A stretch of 64,000 nucleotides of DNA from Streptomyces luteogriseus (GTDB lineage: Bacteria; Actinomycetota; Actinomycetes; Streptomycetales; Streptomycetaceae): the NCBI RefSeq assembly GCF_014205055.1, contig NZ_JACHMS010000001.1, positions 6,696,001 through 6,760,000 on the forward strand. Reading direction: 5' to 3'. The notes below the pieces were generated by a model. It did no database searches. It was not told the origin of the DNA and saw nothing but the letters and a program-made list of their open reading frames with translations. Of the stretch, positions 1-9,229 are shown piece by piece. The stretch's first letter is position 1; each line of letters begins with the position of its first letter. The position numbers and the translations under genes were made by a program.

Positions 1-780
1 CCCGAGCTGCCCGCCAGGCTCTCTCCGCGCCCCTATCTGCACCCCGTCACCACCCTGGCCGGCACGGCCGTGACCGAACTCGCCCCGGCCGACCACGCAC
101 ACCACCTCGGCGTCGGTGTCGCCGTTCCCGACGTCGAGGGGTTCAACTTCTGGGGCGGGCGCACCTACGTCCGCGACCAGGGCCCGACCGAGCTCGACAA
201 CCACGGCGCGCAGCGGCACATCGCCTTCCAGCTGCGCGACCCCGACGGCTTCGTGGAGGAGCTGCGCTGGGTGGCCGCGGGCGGCGAGCTGCTGCGCGAG
301 CGGCGCACGGTCGCCGCGACCGAACTCACCGACCAGGCCTGGGCACTGGACCTCACCTTCTCCCTCACCAACGTCACCACGGGCCCGCTGTCGATCGGCA
401 GCCCCGCGACCAACGGGCGCCCGGGCGCGGCCTACGGAGGCTTCTTCTGGCGGGCCCGCAAGGAGTCCCGCGCGCCGGAGGTCTTCACGGCCGGGTCCGA
501 CGGTGAGGAAGACGTCCACGGCCGGCCCGCCGACTGGCTCGCCCTGCGGGGCGCCACCTGGACGCTCGTCTTCGCCGGCGCCACCGAACGGACCCGCCGC
601 GACCCGTGGTTCGTACGCACCGAGGAGTACCCGGGCGTCGGATCCTCCCTCGCCCACGAGGAGCGGCTGCCGCTCCCGCCGGGCGAGACCGTCGTGCGCC
701 GGGTGGTCACCGTCGTCGCCGACGGCCGGCTCGACCGGGACGCGGCGGCCGCCCTCGTCCGCAAGGCGGTGAGCCCGTGA
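1..780 (+). CDS. PmoA-family (DUF6807-like) protein, 5' truncated by window edge
   Basis: The reading frame is open from base 1, so the true start lies upstream; 259 residues are visible. The segment HHLGVGVAVPDVEGFNFWGG, followed by DQGPTELDNHG, is typical of the PmoA/DUF6807 family that is often found beside sugar-catabolic genes. The name comes from a supposed link to methane monooxygenase and says nothing about function here. The stop overlaps the next GTG start (GTGA), so it is probably translationally coupled to the GH43 gene. A role in handling plant cell-wall sugars is inferred from context. A GTG at 70 is possible, but family-like sequence continues upstream of it, so it is not the start. 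Confidence 0.75.
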   Translation, partial: PELPARLSPRPYLHPVTTLAGTAVTELAPADHAHHLGVGVAVPDVEGFNFWGGRTYVRDQGPTELDNHGAQRHIAFQLRDPDGFVEELRWVAAGGELLRERRTVAATELTDQAWALDLTFSLTNVTTGPLSIGSPATNGRPGAAYGGFFWRARKESRAPEVFTAGSDGEEDVHGRPADWLALRGATWTLVFAGATERTRRDPWFVRTEEYPGVGSSLAHEERLPLPPGETVVRRVVTVVADGRLDRDAAAALVRKAVSP

Positions 781-2291
781 CCTCCGAGACCTACCGCAAC
801 CCGGTCCTCGACGCCGACTGGTCCGACCCGGACGTCGTCCGCGTCGGCGACGACTACTACCTGACCGCGTCCAGCTTCGGCCGCGCCCCCGGACTGCCGC
901 TGCTGCACTCCCGGGACCTGGTCCACTGGACGCTGGTCGGCCACGCCCTCGAACGCCTCGAACCGGCCGCCGAGTTCGACAGACCCCGGCACGACTGCGG
1001 GGTCTGGGCCCCCTCCCTCAGGTATCACGACGAACGCTTCTGGATCTTCTGGGGCGACCCCGACCAGGGCATCTTCCAGGTCAACGCCCCGCAGATCGGG
1101 GGCCCGTGGACCCGCCCGCACCTGCTGAAGGCCGGCAAGGGCCTCATCGACCCCTGCCCCCTGTGGGACGAGGAGACCGGCGAGGCCTACCTGGTCCACG
1201 CCTGGGCCAAGTCGCGCTCCGGCGTCAAGAACCGCCTCACCGGCCACCGGATGCGCCCCGACGGCACCGGCCTCCTCGACGAGGGCAAGGTCATCGTCGA
1301 CGGGGACCGCATACCCGGCTGGTTCACCCTCGAAGGCCCCAAGCTCTACCGGCACGACGGCCGGTTCTGGATCCTCGCCCCCGCCGGCGGGGTGGAGACC
1401 GGCTGGCAGGGCGCCTTCCGCTCGCGCGGCTTCTTCGGGCCGTACGAGGAGAGGATCGTCCTGGAGCAGAAGGACACCGACGTCAACGGCCCCCACCAGG
1501 GCGGCTGGGTGCGCACCCCGTCGGGAGAGGACTGGTTCCTGCACTTCCAGCAGCGCGGCGCCTACGGCCGGGTCGTCCACCTCCAGCCCATGAGCTGGGG
1601 TCCCGACGACTGGCCCGTGCTCGGGGACGACGGCGCCCCCGTGGCCGAACACCGACGCCCCGCCCTGCCGCCGCAGCCACCCGCCGCGCCCGCCACCGAC
1701 GACGACTTCCCCGGCGGACGGTACGGCCGCCAGTGGCAGTGGACGGCCAACCCGGGCGACGGCTGGGCCACCCAGCACTCCGGGGACGGGCTGCGGCTCA
1801 CCTGCGTCCGCTCGGCGGACGCCCACGACCTGCGGAAACTGCCCCATGTGCTGACCCAGCGGCTGCCCGGCACCCCCAGCGCCGTCGAGGTGGAACTGCG
1901 CCTCGACAGCGACGAGCCCGGCGCCCGGGCCGGACTCGCGGTCCTCGGGGACGCGTTCGGCTGGATCGGACTCCAGCGGGGCACGGACGGCACCGTCCAC
2001 CTTGTACACCGGTTCGCCGAGGCCGTCGCGGAGCGGGAACGCGACGCCGCGCACCCCCGCATCGCCCCCGAGGGCCGGGCCCGGCTGCGGATCGAGATCG
2101 GAGCGGGGGCACGCTGCCGGTTCTCCGCGGACGTCGGCGACGGCGAGGGATTCCGTGCGTCCGGCCCCGTCTTCACCGCCACGCCGTGGCGCTGGGTCGG
2201 CGCCCTGCTCGGCCTCTTCGCCCTCGCGCCCGCCGGTCAGGGGCACGCCGGTACGGCGGCCTTCACGCGGTTCCGGATCAGCGCCTCGTAA
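777..2291 (+). CDS. Glycoside hydrolase family 43 protein
   Basis: A 504-residue protein. The N-terminal five-bladed propeller opens with NPVLDADWSDPDV, where Asp17 is the expected general base. A second acidic residue lies in the LIDPCPLW segment (about residue 124), and the catalytic acid is probably the Glu of FTLEGPKLY (about 186). Residues from about 310 form a beta-sandwich of the kind seen in GH43 xylosidases and arabinofuranosidases. GTG at 777 was chosen because it overlaps the preceding stop and the family fold starts at once. No signal peptide is evident, so it may act inside the cell on imported oligosaccharides. The neighbouring pectinases suggest arabinose or xylose side chains of pectin as substrate. 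Confidence 0.88.
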   Translation: MTSETYRNPVLDADWSDPDVVRVGDDYYLTASSFGRAPGLPLLHSRDLVHWTLVGHALERLEPAAEFDRPRHDCGVWAPSLRYHDERFWIFWGDPDQGIFQVNAPQIGGPWTRPHLLKAGKGLIDPCPLWDEETGEAYLVHAWAKSRSGVKNRLTGHRMRPDGTGLLDEGKVIVDGDRIPGWFTLEGPKLYRHDGRFWILAPAGGVETGWQGAFRSRGFFGPYEERIVLEQKDTDVNGPHQGGWVRTPSGEDWFLHFQQRGAYGRVVHLQPMSWGPDDWPVLGDDGAPVAEHRRPALPPQPPAAPATDDDFPGGRYGRQWQWTANPGDGWATQHSGDGLRLTCVRSADAHDLRKLPHVLTQRLPGTPSAVEVELRLDSDEPGARAGLAVLGDAFGWIGLQRGTDGTVHLVHRFAEAVAERERDAAHPRIAPEGRARLRIEIGAGARCRFSADVGDGEGFRASGPVFTATPWRWVGALLGLFALAPAGQGHAGTAAFTRFRISAS

Positions 2292-2324
2292 CACACCTTC
2301 GTCGTACGCCTGTTGGGAGCCGCA

Positions 2325-4313
2325 ATGACGCACCTCCGTAGCAAGCGCTTGTCGAGACCGGGGCACGGCAGGGTCGCGGCCGCCGTGCTCGCCCTGGTCG
2401 CCGCGCTGGGCCTCGGCGCCATCGGGGACGCCCAGGCAGCCCCGGCACCGCGGCCCGGTCCGGCCGCGGACCGCTGGACCGACCGGCCGCACGGCTTCGC
2501 CTCCCTCGCCGGCGGCACCACGGGCGGGGCCGGCGGCAAGGTCGTCACCGTCACCGACCAGGCCGCCCTGGCGAAGTACGCGGCGGCCGAGGAGCCGTAC
2601 GTCATCCGCGTCAAGGGTGCCGTGGAGATGGAGCCCTTCGGCACGGAGATACCCGTCGCCTCCGACAAGACGATCATCGGCGTGAGCGACACGGCCGAGA
2701 TCGTGCACGGCGGCTTCACCCTCGACCCGGGCACGCACAACGTCGTCATCCGCAACCTCACCATCCGCGACACCGCCATCGACGGCAACTGGGACTGCAA
2801 GGACACCGACCACGACGGCATCCGCCTGGACACCGCCCACCACGTGTGGATCGACCACATCCGGTTCTCGCGGATCTGCGACGGGCAGCTCGACATCCGC
2901 AAGGACAGCGAGTACGTCACCGTCTCCTACAACCAGTTCACGGACAACAACAAGACCTTCGGCATCGGCTGGACCCCGAACGTCCGAACGCAGATCACCG
3001 TCGACCACAACTGGTTCCGCGGCACGAAGCAGCGCAACCCGTCCGCCGACAACTGCGCCTACGCGCACCTCTACAACAACTACCTGTCCGCGCAGCTGTC
3101 CGACGGAGACCCGGTCTGGACGTACGGCAACTGGTCGCGCGGCCGGACGAAGATGGTCATCGAGAACAGCTTCTACGACGGCGTCCAGCACCCCTACCAG
3201 GCCGACGCGACGGCCGAGCTGGTGCAGCGCGGGTCGGTCCTGCGGGACACGACGGGCCGGCACGACGCCTGGGGCACGGCGTTCGACCCGCGGGAGTTCT
3301 ACGACTACCGGCTCGACCCGGCCGCCGCCGTTCCCGTGCTGGTGAAGCGGTTCTCCGGGCCGCAGAAGCGGAACGGCGGCCCGGTCCGGCTGCACGTACC
3401 GGCCGACTACCCGACCGTGCAGGCCGCCGTGGACGCCGTCCCCGACGGCAACGACATCCCGCTGACGATCGCCGTCGCGCCGGGCACCTACCGTGAGAAG
3501 GTGTTCATCCCCGCGAGCAAGCCGGACATCGTGCTGCGCGGCACCGGACGCGACCGCTCCGACACCGTCATCGTCTTCGACACGCCCGCCGAGTACGGGG
3601 GTTCGACGGGCAGCGCCACCGTCCGGATCGCCGCGAACGACGTCACCGCGCGCAACCTCACCTTCAGCAACGACTTCGACGAGGCCGCGCACGAGCTGAA
3701 GGGCGAGCAGGCCCTGGCCATGAAGACGACCGGCGACCGGATCGTCTTCGAGGACACCGCGTTCCTCGGCAACCAGGACACCCTGATGACCGACAGCCCC
3801 AAGCTGACCGCCGTCAGCCGCGTCTACGTCCGCGACTCCTACATCGAGGGCGACGTCGACTTCGTCTACGGACGGGCCACGACGGTGATCGAACGGTCGG
3901 TGATCCGGGCCCTGAGCCGCGGCTCGGACTCCAACAACGGGTACATCACCGCGGCTTCGACGTGGAAGGGCAACCCCTACGGGTTCCTGATCACCAGGTC
4001 GGAGATCGTCAGTGACGCCCCCGCCGGGACCTTTCACCTGGGGCGGCCCTGGCACCCCGGCGGCGAGCCGGACGCGATCGCCCAGGTGCTGATCCGGGAC
4101 ACCCGGCTGCCCGCCGCGATCAAGTCCTCGCCGTGGACCGACATGAGCGGGTTCTCGTGGAAGGACGCGCGGTTCACCGAGTACCGGACCTACGGCCCGG
4201 GCGCGTCGCTCACCCCGGACCGCCCGCAGATGAGCGACCGGGACGCGCGCTCCCACACCGTCTCCGCCTATCTGGCGGGCGCCGACGGCTGGGCGCCGCA
4301 CACCCGCCGCTGA
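2325..4313 (+). CDS. Secreted bifunctional pectate lyase (PL1)-pectinesterase (CE8)
   Basis: A 662-residue protein with a Sec-like leader (hydrophobic stretch AAAVLALVAALGLGAIG, Ala-rich cleavage site). Residues of about 50-340 are a PL1 beta-helix with VWIDHIRFS, YNQFTDNNKTFGIGW and the Arg region QRNPS. From about 354 a CE8 pectin methylesterase starts at HVPADYPTVQAAVDAV, with catalytic Asp residues in NQDTL (about 484) and GDVDFVYG (about 510) and Arg in GRPW (about 573). The methylesterase would strip methyl groups so that the lyase can cleave the polygalacturonate. ATG at 2325 is preceded by GGGAG; the in-frame TTG at 2313 is less likely. The PL1 Arg region reads RNPS rather than the RAPRVR of the other two PL1 proteins here. 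Confidence 0.93.
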   Translation: MTHLRSKRLSRPGHGRVAAAVLALVAALGLGAIGDAQAAPAPRPGPAADRWTDRPHGFASLAGGTTGGAGGKVVTVTDQAALAKYAAAEEPYVIRVKGAVEMEPFGTEIPVASDKTIIGVSDTAEIVHGGFTLDPGTHNVVIRNLTIRDTAIDGNWDCKDTDHDGIRLDTAHHVWIDHIRFSRICDGQLDIRKDSEYVTVSYNQFTDNNKTFGIGWTPNVRTQITVDHNWFRGTKQRNPSADNCAYAHLYNNYLSAQLSDGDPVWTYGNWSRGRTKMVIENSFYDGVQHPYQADATAELVQRGSVLRDTTGRHDAWGTAFDPREFYDYRLDPAAAVPVLVKRFSGPQKRNGGPVRLHVPADYPTVQAAVDAVPDGNDIPLTIAVAPGTYREKVFIPASKPDIVLRGTGRDRSDTVIVFDTPAEYGGSTGSATVRIAANDVTARNLTFSNDFDEAAHELKGEQALAMKTTGDRIVFEDTAFLGNQDTLMTDSPKLTAVSRVYVRDSYIEGDVDFVYGRATTVIERSVIRALSRGSDSNNGYITAASTWKGNPYGFLITRSEIVSDAPAGTFHLGRPWHPGGEPDAIAQVLIRDTRLPAAIKSSPWTDMSGFSWKDARFTEYRTYGPGASLTPDRPQMSDRDARSHTVSAYLAGADGWAPHTRR

Positions 4314-4365
4314 CCCACCCCCACACCCTCAAGTTCCGCTGGATCCAGAAGAAGAGAGCCGACCA

Positions 4366-5730
4366 ATGAAGATCAGCAATCACACCGGCAGCAGGGGCGG
4401 GCGCCGCCGCACCTCGGCCGCCGTCGCCCTGGGGGCCGTACTCGCGCTGACCGCGACCGCCTGCGGCGACGACGGCAGCGGGGCGGGCGGCGACAAGGGC
4501 GCCGACGGAAGCGGCAAGGGCAAGATCGTCTTCTGGGACAACAACGGCGGTGTCCGCACCGACATCTGGAAGGAGATCATCGCCGACTTCGAGAAGGCCA
4601 ACCCCGACATCAAGGTCGAGTACGTCGGGATCGCCTCGACCGAGTACCAGTCCAAGGTCGACACCGCCCTCCAGGGCGGCGGCCTGCCGGACGTCGGCGG
4701 TGTGGGCGCGGCGATGCTCGCCGGGTTCGCCGCGCAGGGCGCGCTGGAACCGCTCGACGAGCGGCTCGGCTCGTCGTCGCTGAGCGGCAAGCTCAACAAG
4801 GACATGGTCGAGTCGCTGAAGGCCGCCGGAGGCGGGGACGACAAGCTGTACTCGATCCCGACCTCCGCGAACAACGGTGTGCTGTACTACCGCACCGATC
4901 TGTTCAAGAAGGCGGGCCTCGAGGAGCCCACGACGTGGGAGCGGTTCTACAAGGCCGCCGACAAGCTGACGAACTCCGGCAAGAACGAGTTCGGCTACAC
5001 CATTCGCGGTGGTGCGGGTTCCATCGCCCAGGCGCTGGACGCCATGTACGGGCAGTCCGGCATCACGTCGTTCTGGGACTCCAGTGGTGAGAAGACCACG
5101 GTCAACGACCCCAAGAACGTGACGGCGCTGGAGAAGTACGCGGCGCTGTACAAGAAGGTCACTCCGGCCGCGGACCTCAACAACGACTTCACCAAGATGG
5201 TCGCGCAGTGGGACTCCGGCACGATCGGGATGCTGAACCACAACCTGGGCTCGTACCAGGACCATGTGAAGGCGCTCGGAGTCGAGAAGTTCCGGGGCGT
5301 TCCGCAGCCGATCGGTGCCGGCGGCAAGCGGGTGCAGGTGTCCAACCCGGTGGACGGGCTGGGGCTGTTCAAGAGCGGCAAGAACAAGGACGCGGCCTGG
5401 AAGTTCATCGAGTTCGCCACGTCCAAGGCGGAGAACTCGAAGTTCAACGAGGCGGCGGGGCAGGTGCCGTCGAACACGGACGCGGCGAAGGACGCGTGGA
5501 TTTCGAAGGCCGAGCCCACGAAGCTGGCCGCTGACGCGTTGTCGGACGGGTCGACGACGATCGTGCAGCTGCCGTACTACCTGCCGGACTGGAACACCAT
5601 CTCCAAGGCCGACAACGAGCCGAACTTCCAGAAGGTGCTGCTCGGGAAGATGAGTGCGAAGGAATTCCTGGACACGATGGCCGAGCAGCTGAATGCCGCT
5701 CAGGAGGAATGGAACCAGCAGAAGGGTTGA
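4366..5730 (+). CDS. Extracellular sugar-binding lipoprotein of an ABC importer
   Basis: A 454-residue family 1 solute-binding protein. The leader has an Arg-rich n-region (GGRRRTS), a hydrophobic core and the lipobox-like LTATAC ending at about Cys33, then a flexible Gly/Asp linker. The mature part starts KIVFWDNNGGVRTDIWKEII and has the usual two-lobe pattern, including GMLNHNLGSYQDHV. It probably captures pectin- or arabinan-derived oligosaccharides released by its neighbours. No permease or ATPase gene lies next to it here. The permeases may lie upstream of the window, and MsiK-type shared ATPases are usual in Streptomyces. The lipobox has Ala rather than Leu at -3. Confidence 0.9.
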   Translation: MKISNHTGSRGGRRRTSAAVALGAVLALTATACGDDGSGAGGDKGADGSGKGKIVFWDNNGGVRTDIWKEIIADFEKANPDIKVEYVGIASTEYQSKVDTALQGGGLPDVGGVGAAMLAGFAAQGALEPLDERLGSSSLSGKLNKDMVESLKAAGGGDDKLYSIPTSANNGVLYYRTDLFKKAGLEEPTTWERFYKAADKLTNSGKNEFGYTIRGGAGSIAQALDAMYGQSGITSFWDSSGEKTTVNDPKNVTALEKYAALYKKVTPAADLNNDFTKMVAQWDSGTIGMLNHNLGSYQDHVKALGVEKFRGVPQPIGAGGKRVQVSNPVDGLGLFKSGKNKDAAWKFIEFATSKAENSKFNEAAGQVPSNTDAAKDAWISKAEPTKLAADALSDGSTTIVQLPYYLPDWNTISKADNEPNFQKVLLGKMSAKEFLDTMAEQLNAAQEEWNQQKG

Positions 5731-5750
5731 TTTCTGCTGGGTTTCGCCGT

Positions 5751-5786
5751 GGGGCGGCCTGTGGTCTGCAGGGTGCAGGCCGTCCC
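5751..5786 (+). terminator. Hairpin downstream of the binding-protein gene
   Basis: An 11-bp stem (GGGGCGGCCTG with CAGGCCGTCCC, one G-T pair) and a 14-base loop, 21 bases after the stop at 5730. No U-tract follows, which is common for Streptomyces terminators. It may reduce transcription into the downstream acetylesterase gene. Confidence 0.55.
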
Positions 5787-5850
5787 GTGGTTGCTCGCGC
5801 CCACGCGGCGGAGCCGCATATCGATACAGCCCCGCGCCCCCTGAGGTAGG
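5787..5850. repeat. Dispersed Streptomyces intergenic repeat
   Basis: The stretch around CGCGGCGGAGCCGCATATCG followed by ATACAGCCCCGCGCCCC resembles an intergenic sequence that I remember as very common in Streptomyces genomes. A related piece (CGCGCAGTTCCCCGCGCCCC) lies at 28228-28247. It has internal dyads (GCGGC/GCCGC) but no coding sense. Its function is unknown to me, and the high copy number is from memory and was not checked. Confidence 0.5.
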
Positions 5851-5880
5851 ACAAACACCGCCCCTAGAAAGGGACTCCGC

Positions 5881-6666
5881 GTGTCTCTCAGTCGTAGGCA
5901 AGTCGCTGTCGCAGCCGTTTCTGTGCCCCTGGCGCTTGCCGCCACCGGTACCGCTCACGCCGGTGCCCGTCGTACTCCCACCCTCTACATCGCCGGTGAT
6001 TCCACCGCCGCGCAGAAGTACAAGGACGCCGCGCCCGAGACCGGGTGGGGAATGGCGATTCCCTTCTTTCTGCAGAGTTCCGGGCTCGCCGTCTCGAATC
6101 ATGCCGTGAACGGGCGGAGTTCCAAGAGCTTCGTCGACGAGGGACGGTTGAAGGTGATTCTGGCCGCCGTCCGGGCCGGGGATCTCCTCCTCGTCCAGTT
6201 CGCCCACAACGACGAGAAGGCGGAGGATCCCACCCGGTACACCGAGCCCTGGTCGACGTATCAGCAGTATCTGCGGATGTACCTGGACGGGGCCCGGGCA
6301 CGTGGGGCGCGGCCGGTGCTGGCGACCTCCGTGGAGCGGCGGCGGTTCGACGCCGCCGGGAAGGCCCTGCCGACGCACGGGGAGTACCCAGCGGCCATGC
6401 GGGCGCTGGCCGCAGAGGAGCGTGTCCCGCTGCTCGACGTCCAGGCGCTGTCGCTCGCCCTGTGGCAGCGGCTCGGGGTCGAGGAGACCAAGAAGTACTT
6501 CAACTGGACCGCCACCGAGCAGGACAACACGCACTTCAACCCGCCGGGGGCCATCGAGGTGGCCCGGCTCGTGGCGCGGGAGCTGCTGCGGACCCGGGTG
6601 CTCGGGCCGCGTGACGTGCGGCGGCTGGACGAGCCGATTCCCGAGTCCTGGATCACCTGGCCGTAG
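5881..6666 (+). CDS. Secreted rhamnogalacturonan acetylesterase (CE12, SGNH hydrolase)
   Basis: A 261-residue protein with a Tat-type leader (SRRQVAV, then a hydrophobic core ending AHA). The SGNH blocks are clear: GDSTAA carries the nucleophile Ser at about residue 41, VNGRSSKSF gives the Gly/Asn oxyanion regions, FAHND is block III, and DNTHFN supplies the Asp/His pair at about 214/217. CE12 enzymes remove acetyl groups from the rhamnogalacturonan backbone so that lyases and hydrolases can reach it. GTG at 5881 follows AGAAAGGGA. It is flanked by pectin-active genes on the same strand. Confidence 0.9.
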   Translation: MSLSRRQVAVAAVSVPLALAATGTAHAGARRTPTLYIAGDSTAAQKYKDAAPETGWGMAIPFFLQSSGLAVSNHAVNGRSSKSFVDEGRLKVILAAVRAGDLLLVQFAHNDEKAEDPTRYTEPWSTYQQYLRMYLDGARARGARPVLATSVERRRFDAAGKALPTHGEYPAAMRALAAEERVPLLDVQALSLALWQRLGVEETKKYFNWTATEQDNTHFNPPGAIEVARLVARELLRTRVLGPRDVRRLDEPIPESWITWP

Positions 6667-6709
6667 TCCGGCGCGTCACCCCCTGACGAAGAAGAAGGAG
6701 AGCCGCACC

Positions 6710-8020
6710 ATGAACGTTCAGAAGTGTCATGATCATGCCATGACGAGAGCGGCCGTGCTCATCGGCTGCACCGCGCTCGTCCTGTCCCTGAGCGGCACCG
6801 GCGCCCAGGCCCAGCCCCGGGACGTCGCCCGCCAGACCCTCGCCGCCAACGACGGCTGGGCCTCCTACGGCACCGGGACCACGGGCGGCTCCCAGGCGGA
6901 CGCCGCGCACGTGTACACCGTCACCACCTGGGAGCAGTTCCGCACCGCCCTGAAGGACGGCGGGTCCGCACCGAAGATCATCAAGGTCAAGGGCGTGATC
7001 GACGCCGTCTCCGAGGGCTGCGACGCGTTCGCGGCCGCCGGATACGACTTCCAGAAGTACCTCGCCGCCTATGACCCCGCCGTGTGGGGCCACGACAAGC
7101 CGGTCAGCGGCGAGCAGGAGGACCTGAGGGCCGCGTCGGCCGCCGCGCAGGACAAGACGATCAAGGCGGTCGTGCCCGCCAACACCACCATCGTCGGTGT
7201 GGGGAAGGGCGCCGGGATCCGCGGCGGCAGCCTGCAGATCAGGGGCGTGGACAACGTCATCGTCCGCAACCTCGCCTTCGAGGCCCCGATCGACTGCTTC
7301 CCGCAGTGGGACCCGACCGACGACAACAAGACCGGCGCCTGGAACTCCGAGTACGACGGCGTGGTGGTGTACGGCTCCACCCATGTGTGGATCGACCACA
7401 ACACCCTCACCGACGGCCGCTACCCCGACAGCAGCCTGCCGACCTACTTCGGCAAGGTCTACCAGCAGCACGACGGGCTGGTCGACATCGTGCGCGGCGC
7501 CAACCATGTGACGGTGTCCTGGAACTCCTTCGAGGACCACGACAAGACCATGCTGATCGGCAACAGCGACGGTGCCGGCGCCGACGACACGGGCAAACTC
7601 AAGGTCACCCTGCACCACAACCGCTTCGAGGGCATCGTCGAGCGGGCCCCGCGCGTGCGGTTCGGGCAGGTCGACGCGTACAACAACCACTTCGTGGTCA
7701 CCGAGGACCAGCCGTACGCCTACACCTTCGGCATCGGCGCCTCCTCGCAGCTCCACGCCACGGACAACGCCTTCTCGCTGCCCGCCGGGGTCGGCGCCGG
7801 CAAGACCCTGAAGAAGTGGAACGAGGCGCCGCTCACCGCCGAGAACAATTACGTCAACGGCAAGCGGACCGATCTCATCGCCGTGCACAACGCGGAGATC
7901 CCCGGCGAGATCCTGAAGTCCGGCGCGGGCTGGAAGCCTGCTCTGCGCACGAAGGTGGACTCGCCGAAGGCCGTGCCGCAGATCGTCGACCGGCAGGCGG
8001 GCGCGGGCCGGATCTGCTGA
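6710..8020 (+). CDS. Secreted pectate lyase, PL1 family
   Basis: A 436-residue protein with a Sec-like leader whose core is AAVLIGCTALVLSLSGTGAQA. The PL1 beta-helix contains TTIVGVGKGAGIRGG, VWIDHNTL, the Ca2+-site region DGLVDIVRGANHVTVSWN and the catalytic RAPRVRFGQV motif at about residue 313. It cleaves polygalacturonate by beta-elimination. ATG at 6710 has an excellent AAGGAG nine bases upstream. An internal ATG at 6740 would give a more usual short leader (MTRAAVL), leaving the first ten residues, MNVQKCHDHA, as an odd extension. The next gene begins 99 bases downstream after a hairpin. Confidence 0.92.
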   Translation: MNVQKCHDHAMTRAAVLIGCTALVLSLSGTGAQAQPRDVARQTLAANDGWASYGTGTTGGSQADAAHVYTVTTWEQFRTALKDGGSAPKIIKVKGVIDAVSEGCDAFAAAGYDFQKYLAAYDPAVWGHDKPVSGEQEDLRAASAAAQDKTIKAVVPANTTIVGVGKGAGIRGGSLQIRGVDNVIVRNLAFEAPIDCFPQWDPTDDNKTGAWNSEYDGVVVYGSTHVWIDHNTLTDGRYPDSSLPTYFGKVYQQHDGLVDIVRGANHVTVSWNSFEDHDKTMLIGNSDGAGADDTGKLKVTLHHNRFEGIVERAPRVRFGQVDAYNNHFVVTEDQPYAYTFGIGASSQLHATDNAFSLPAGVGAGKTLKKWNEAPLTAENNYVNGKRTDLIAVHNAEIPGEILKSGAGWKPALRTKVDSPKAVPQIVDRQAGAGRIC

Positions 8021-8052
8021 CGCCCCCGGACACCGGCCGGGGCGGCCCGCAC

Positions 8053-8076
8053 CGCACCCCCACCCCTGGGGGTGCG
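8053..8076 (+). terminator. Hairpin between the pectate lyase and pectinesterase genes
   Basis: A perfect 9-bp stem (CGCACCCCC with GGGGGTGCG) and a six-base loop, 32 bases after the lyase stop and 43 bases before the next ATG. It may be a terminator, or a processing or attenuation structure within the run of plus-strand pectinase genes. Confidence 0.5.
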
Positions 8077-8119
8077 CCCGCCCCGGCTCCTCCCGCAGTG
8101 ACATCGAAGGAGCACCCGC

Positions 8120-9229
8120 ATGCCCCTGTCCAGAAGAGGATTCCTGACGGTGAGCGCCGGAGCGGGCGCCGCGCTCGGTGCGGCCCCGGGCCCCGCGCGG
8201 GCCGCCGGCCGCCCGCGCCCGTTCGGCCGCTACGGCTCACCGGCCGCACGCCTGACGCCCGGGACGCTGTACGTCCATCCGGGCGGCGCCGGTGACGTCA
8301 CCTCCGTCCGGGACGCGGTGGCCGCGGCGAGCGGGACCGGGCGCACCCTCGTCATCGCCCCCGGCACCTACCGGGAGACGGTGGCCGTCGACCGCACCCG
8401 CACCGCAATGACCTGGATCGGGGCGAGCGAGGACCCCCGTGACGTCGTGGTCGTGTACGACAACGCGGCCGGGACGCCCAAGCCGGGCGGCGGCACCCAT
8501 GGCACGACCGGATCCGCCACCACCACCGTCCAGGCCGACGGCTTCAGCGCCCGCTGGATCACCTTCGCCAACGACTGGCTGCGCGCCGACCACCCCGGGA
8601 TCAGCGGCACCCAGGCCGTCGCCCTCAAGGTCCAGGGCGACCGGTCGGCCTTCCACCACTGCCGGTTCCTCGGCCACCAGGACACCCTGTACGCCGACTC
8701 CATGGCCCTCGGTACCTTCGCCCGCCAGTACTTCACCCACTGCTACGCCCAGGGCGACGTCGACTTCGTCTTCGGACGGGCCACCGCCGTCTTCGAGCAC
8801 TGCCACTTCCGGACCCTGTCCCGGGCCGACCTGGCCGGCGCCCCCTACGGCTTCGTCTTCGCGCCGTCGACCGCCGGTGCCAATCCGCTCGGCTACCTGG
8901 TGACCCGCAGCCGCGTCAGCAGCGAGGCCCCCGACGGCTACTACAAGCTGGCCAGGCCCTGGGTACCCAGCTCCGACACCACCGCCCGCCCCATGCTCAC
9001 CGTGCGGGACACCCGGCTCGGCCCGGGCATCGACGCGGTCGCCCCCTACGCGAACATGTCGGACGCGTACCCGTGGCAGGCCCAGCGCTTCGCCGAGTAC
9101 CGCAACACCGGGCCGGGCGCGGCCGTCACGGTCCCCGCCAACCGGCCCCAGCTCACCCCGTGGCAGGCCCGGTCCGCGAACCGCGCCACCTGGCTCGGCG
9201 ACTGGGAGCCGTGGAAGGAGGTCTGCTGA
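8120..9229 (+). CDS. Secreted pectinesterase (CE8)
   Basis: A 369-residue pectin methylesterase with a textbook Tat leader (SRRGFLTVSAGAGAALG). The CE8 signatures are ITFANDWL, GHQDTL (Asp about 188), GDVDFVFGRATAVFEHC (Asp about 213) and ARPWVPS (Arg about 278). It demethylates homogalacturonan and so prepares it for the neighbouring lyases. AAGGAG lies 6 bases upstream of the ATG. Its stop overlaps the next CE8 gene (TGATG). The downstream protein shares these motifs and the overall layout, which suggests an old tandem duplication. Confidence 0.93.
   Translation: MPLSRRGFLTVSAGAGAALGAAPGPARAAGRPRPFGRYGSPAARLTPGTLYVHPGGAGDVTSVRDAVAAASGTGRTLVIAPGTYRETVAVDRTRTAMTWIGASEDPRDVVVVYDNAAGTPKPGGGTHGTTGSATTTVQADGFSARWITFANDWLRADHPGISGTQAVALKVQGDRSAFHHCRFLGHQDTLYADSMALGTFARQYFTHCYAQGDVDFVFGRATAVFEHCHFRTLSRADLAGAPYGFVFAPSTAGANPLGYLVTRSRVSSEAPDGYYKLARPWVPSSDTTARPMLTVRDTRLGPGIDAVAPYANMSDAYPWQAQRFAEYRNTGPGAAVTVPANRPQLTPWQARSANRATWLGDWEPWKEVC

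Noticed and set aside
432..4301. A 1289-codon open frame on the minus strand
   Set aside because: It lies antisense to the GH43 and PL1-CE8 genes, which have complete family motifs. Such long antisense frames are expected at this GC content and the translation has no recognisable domain.
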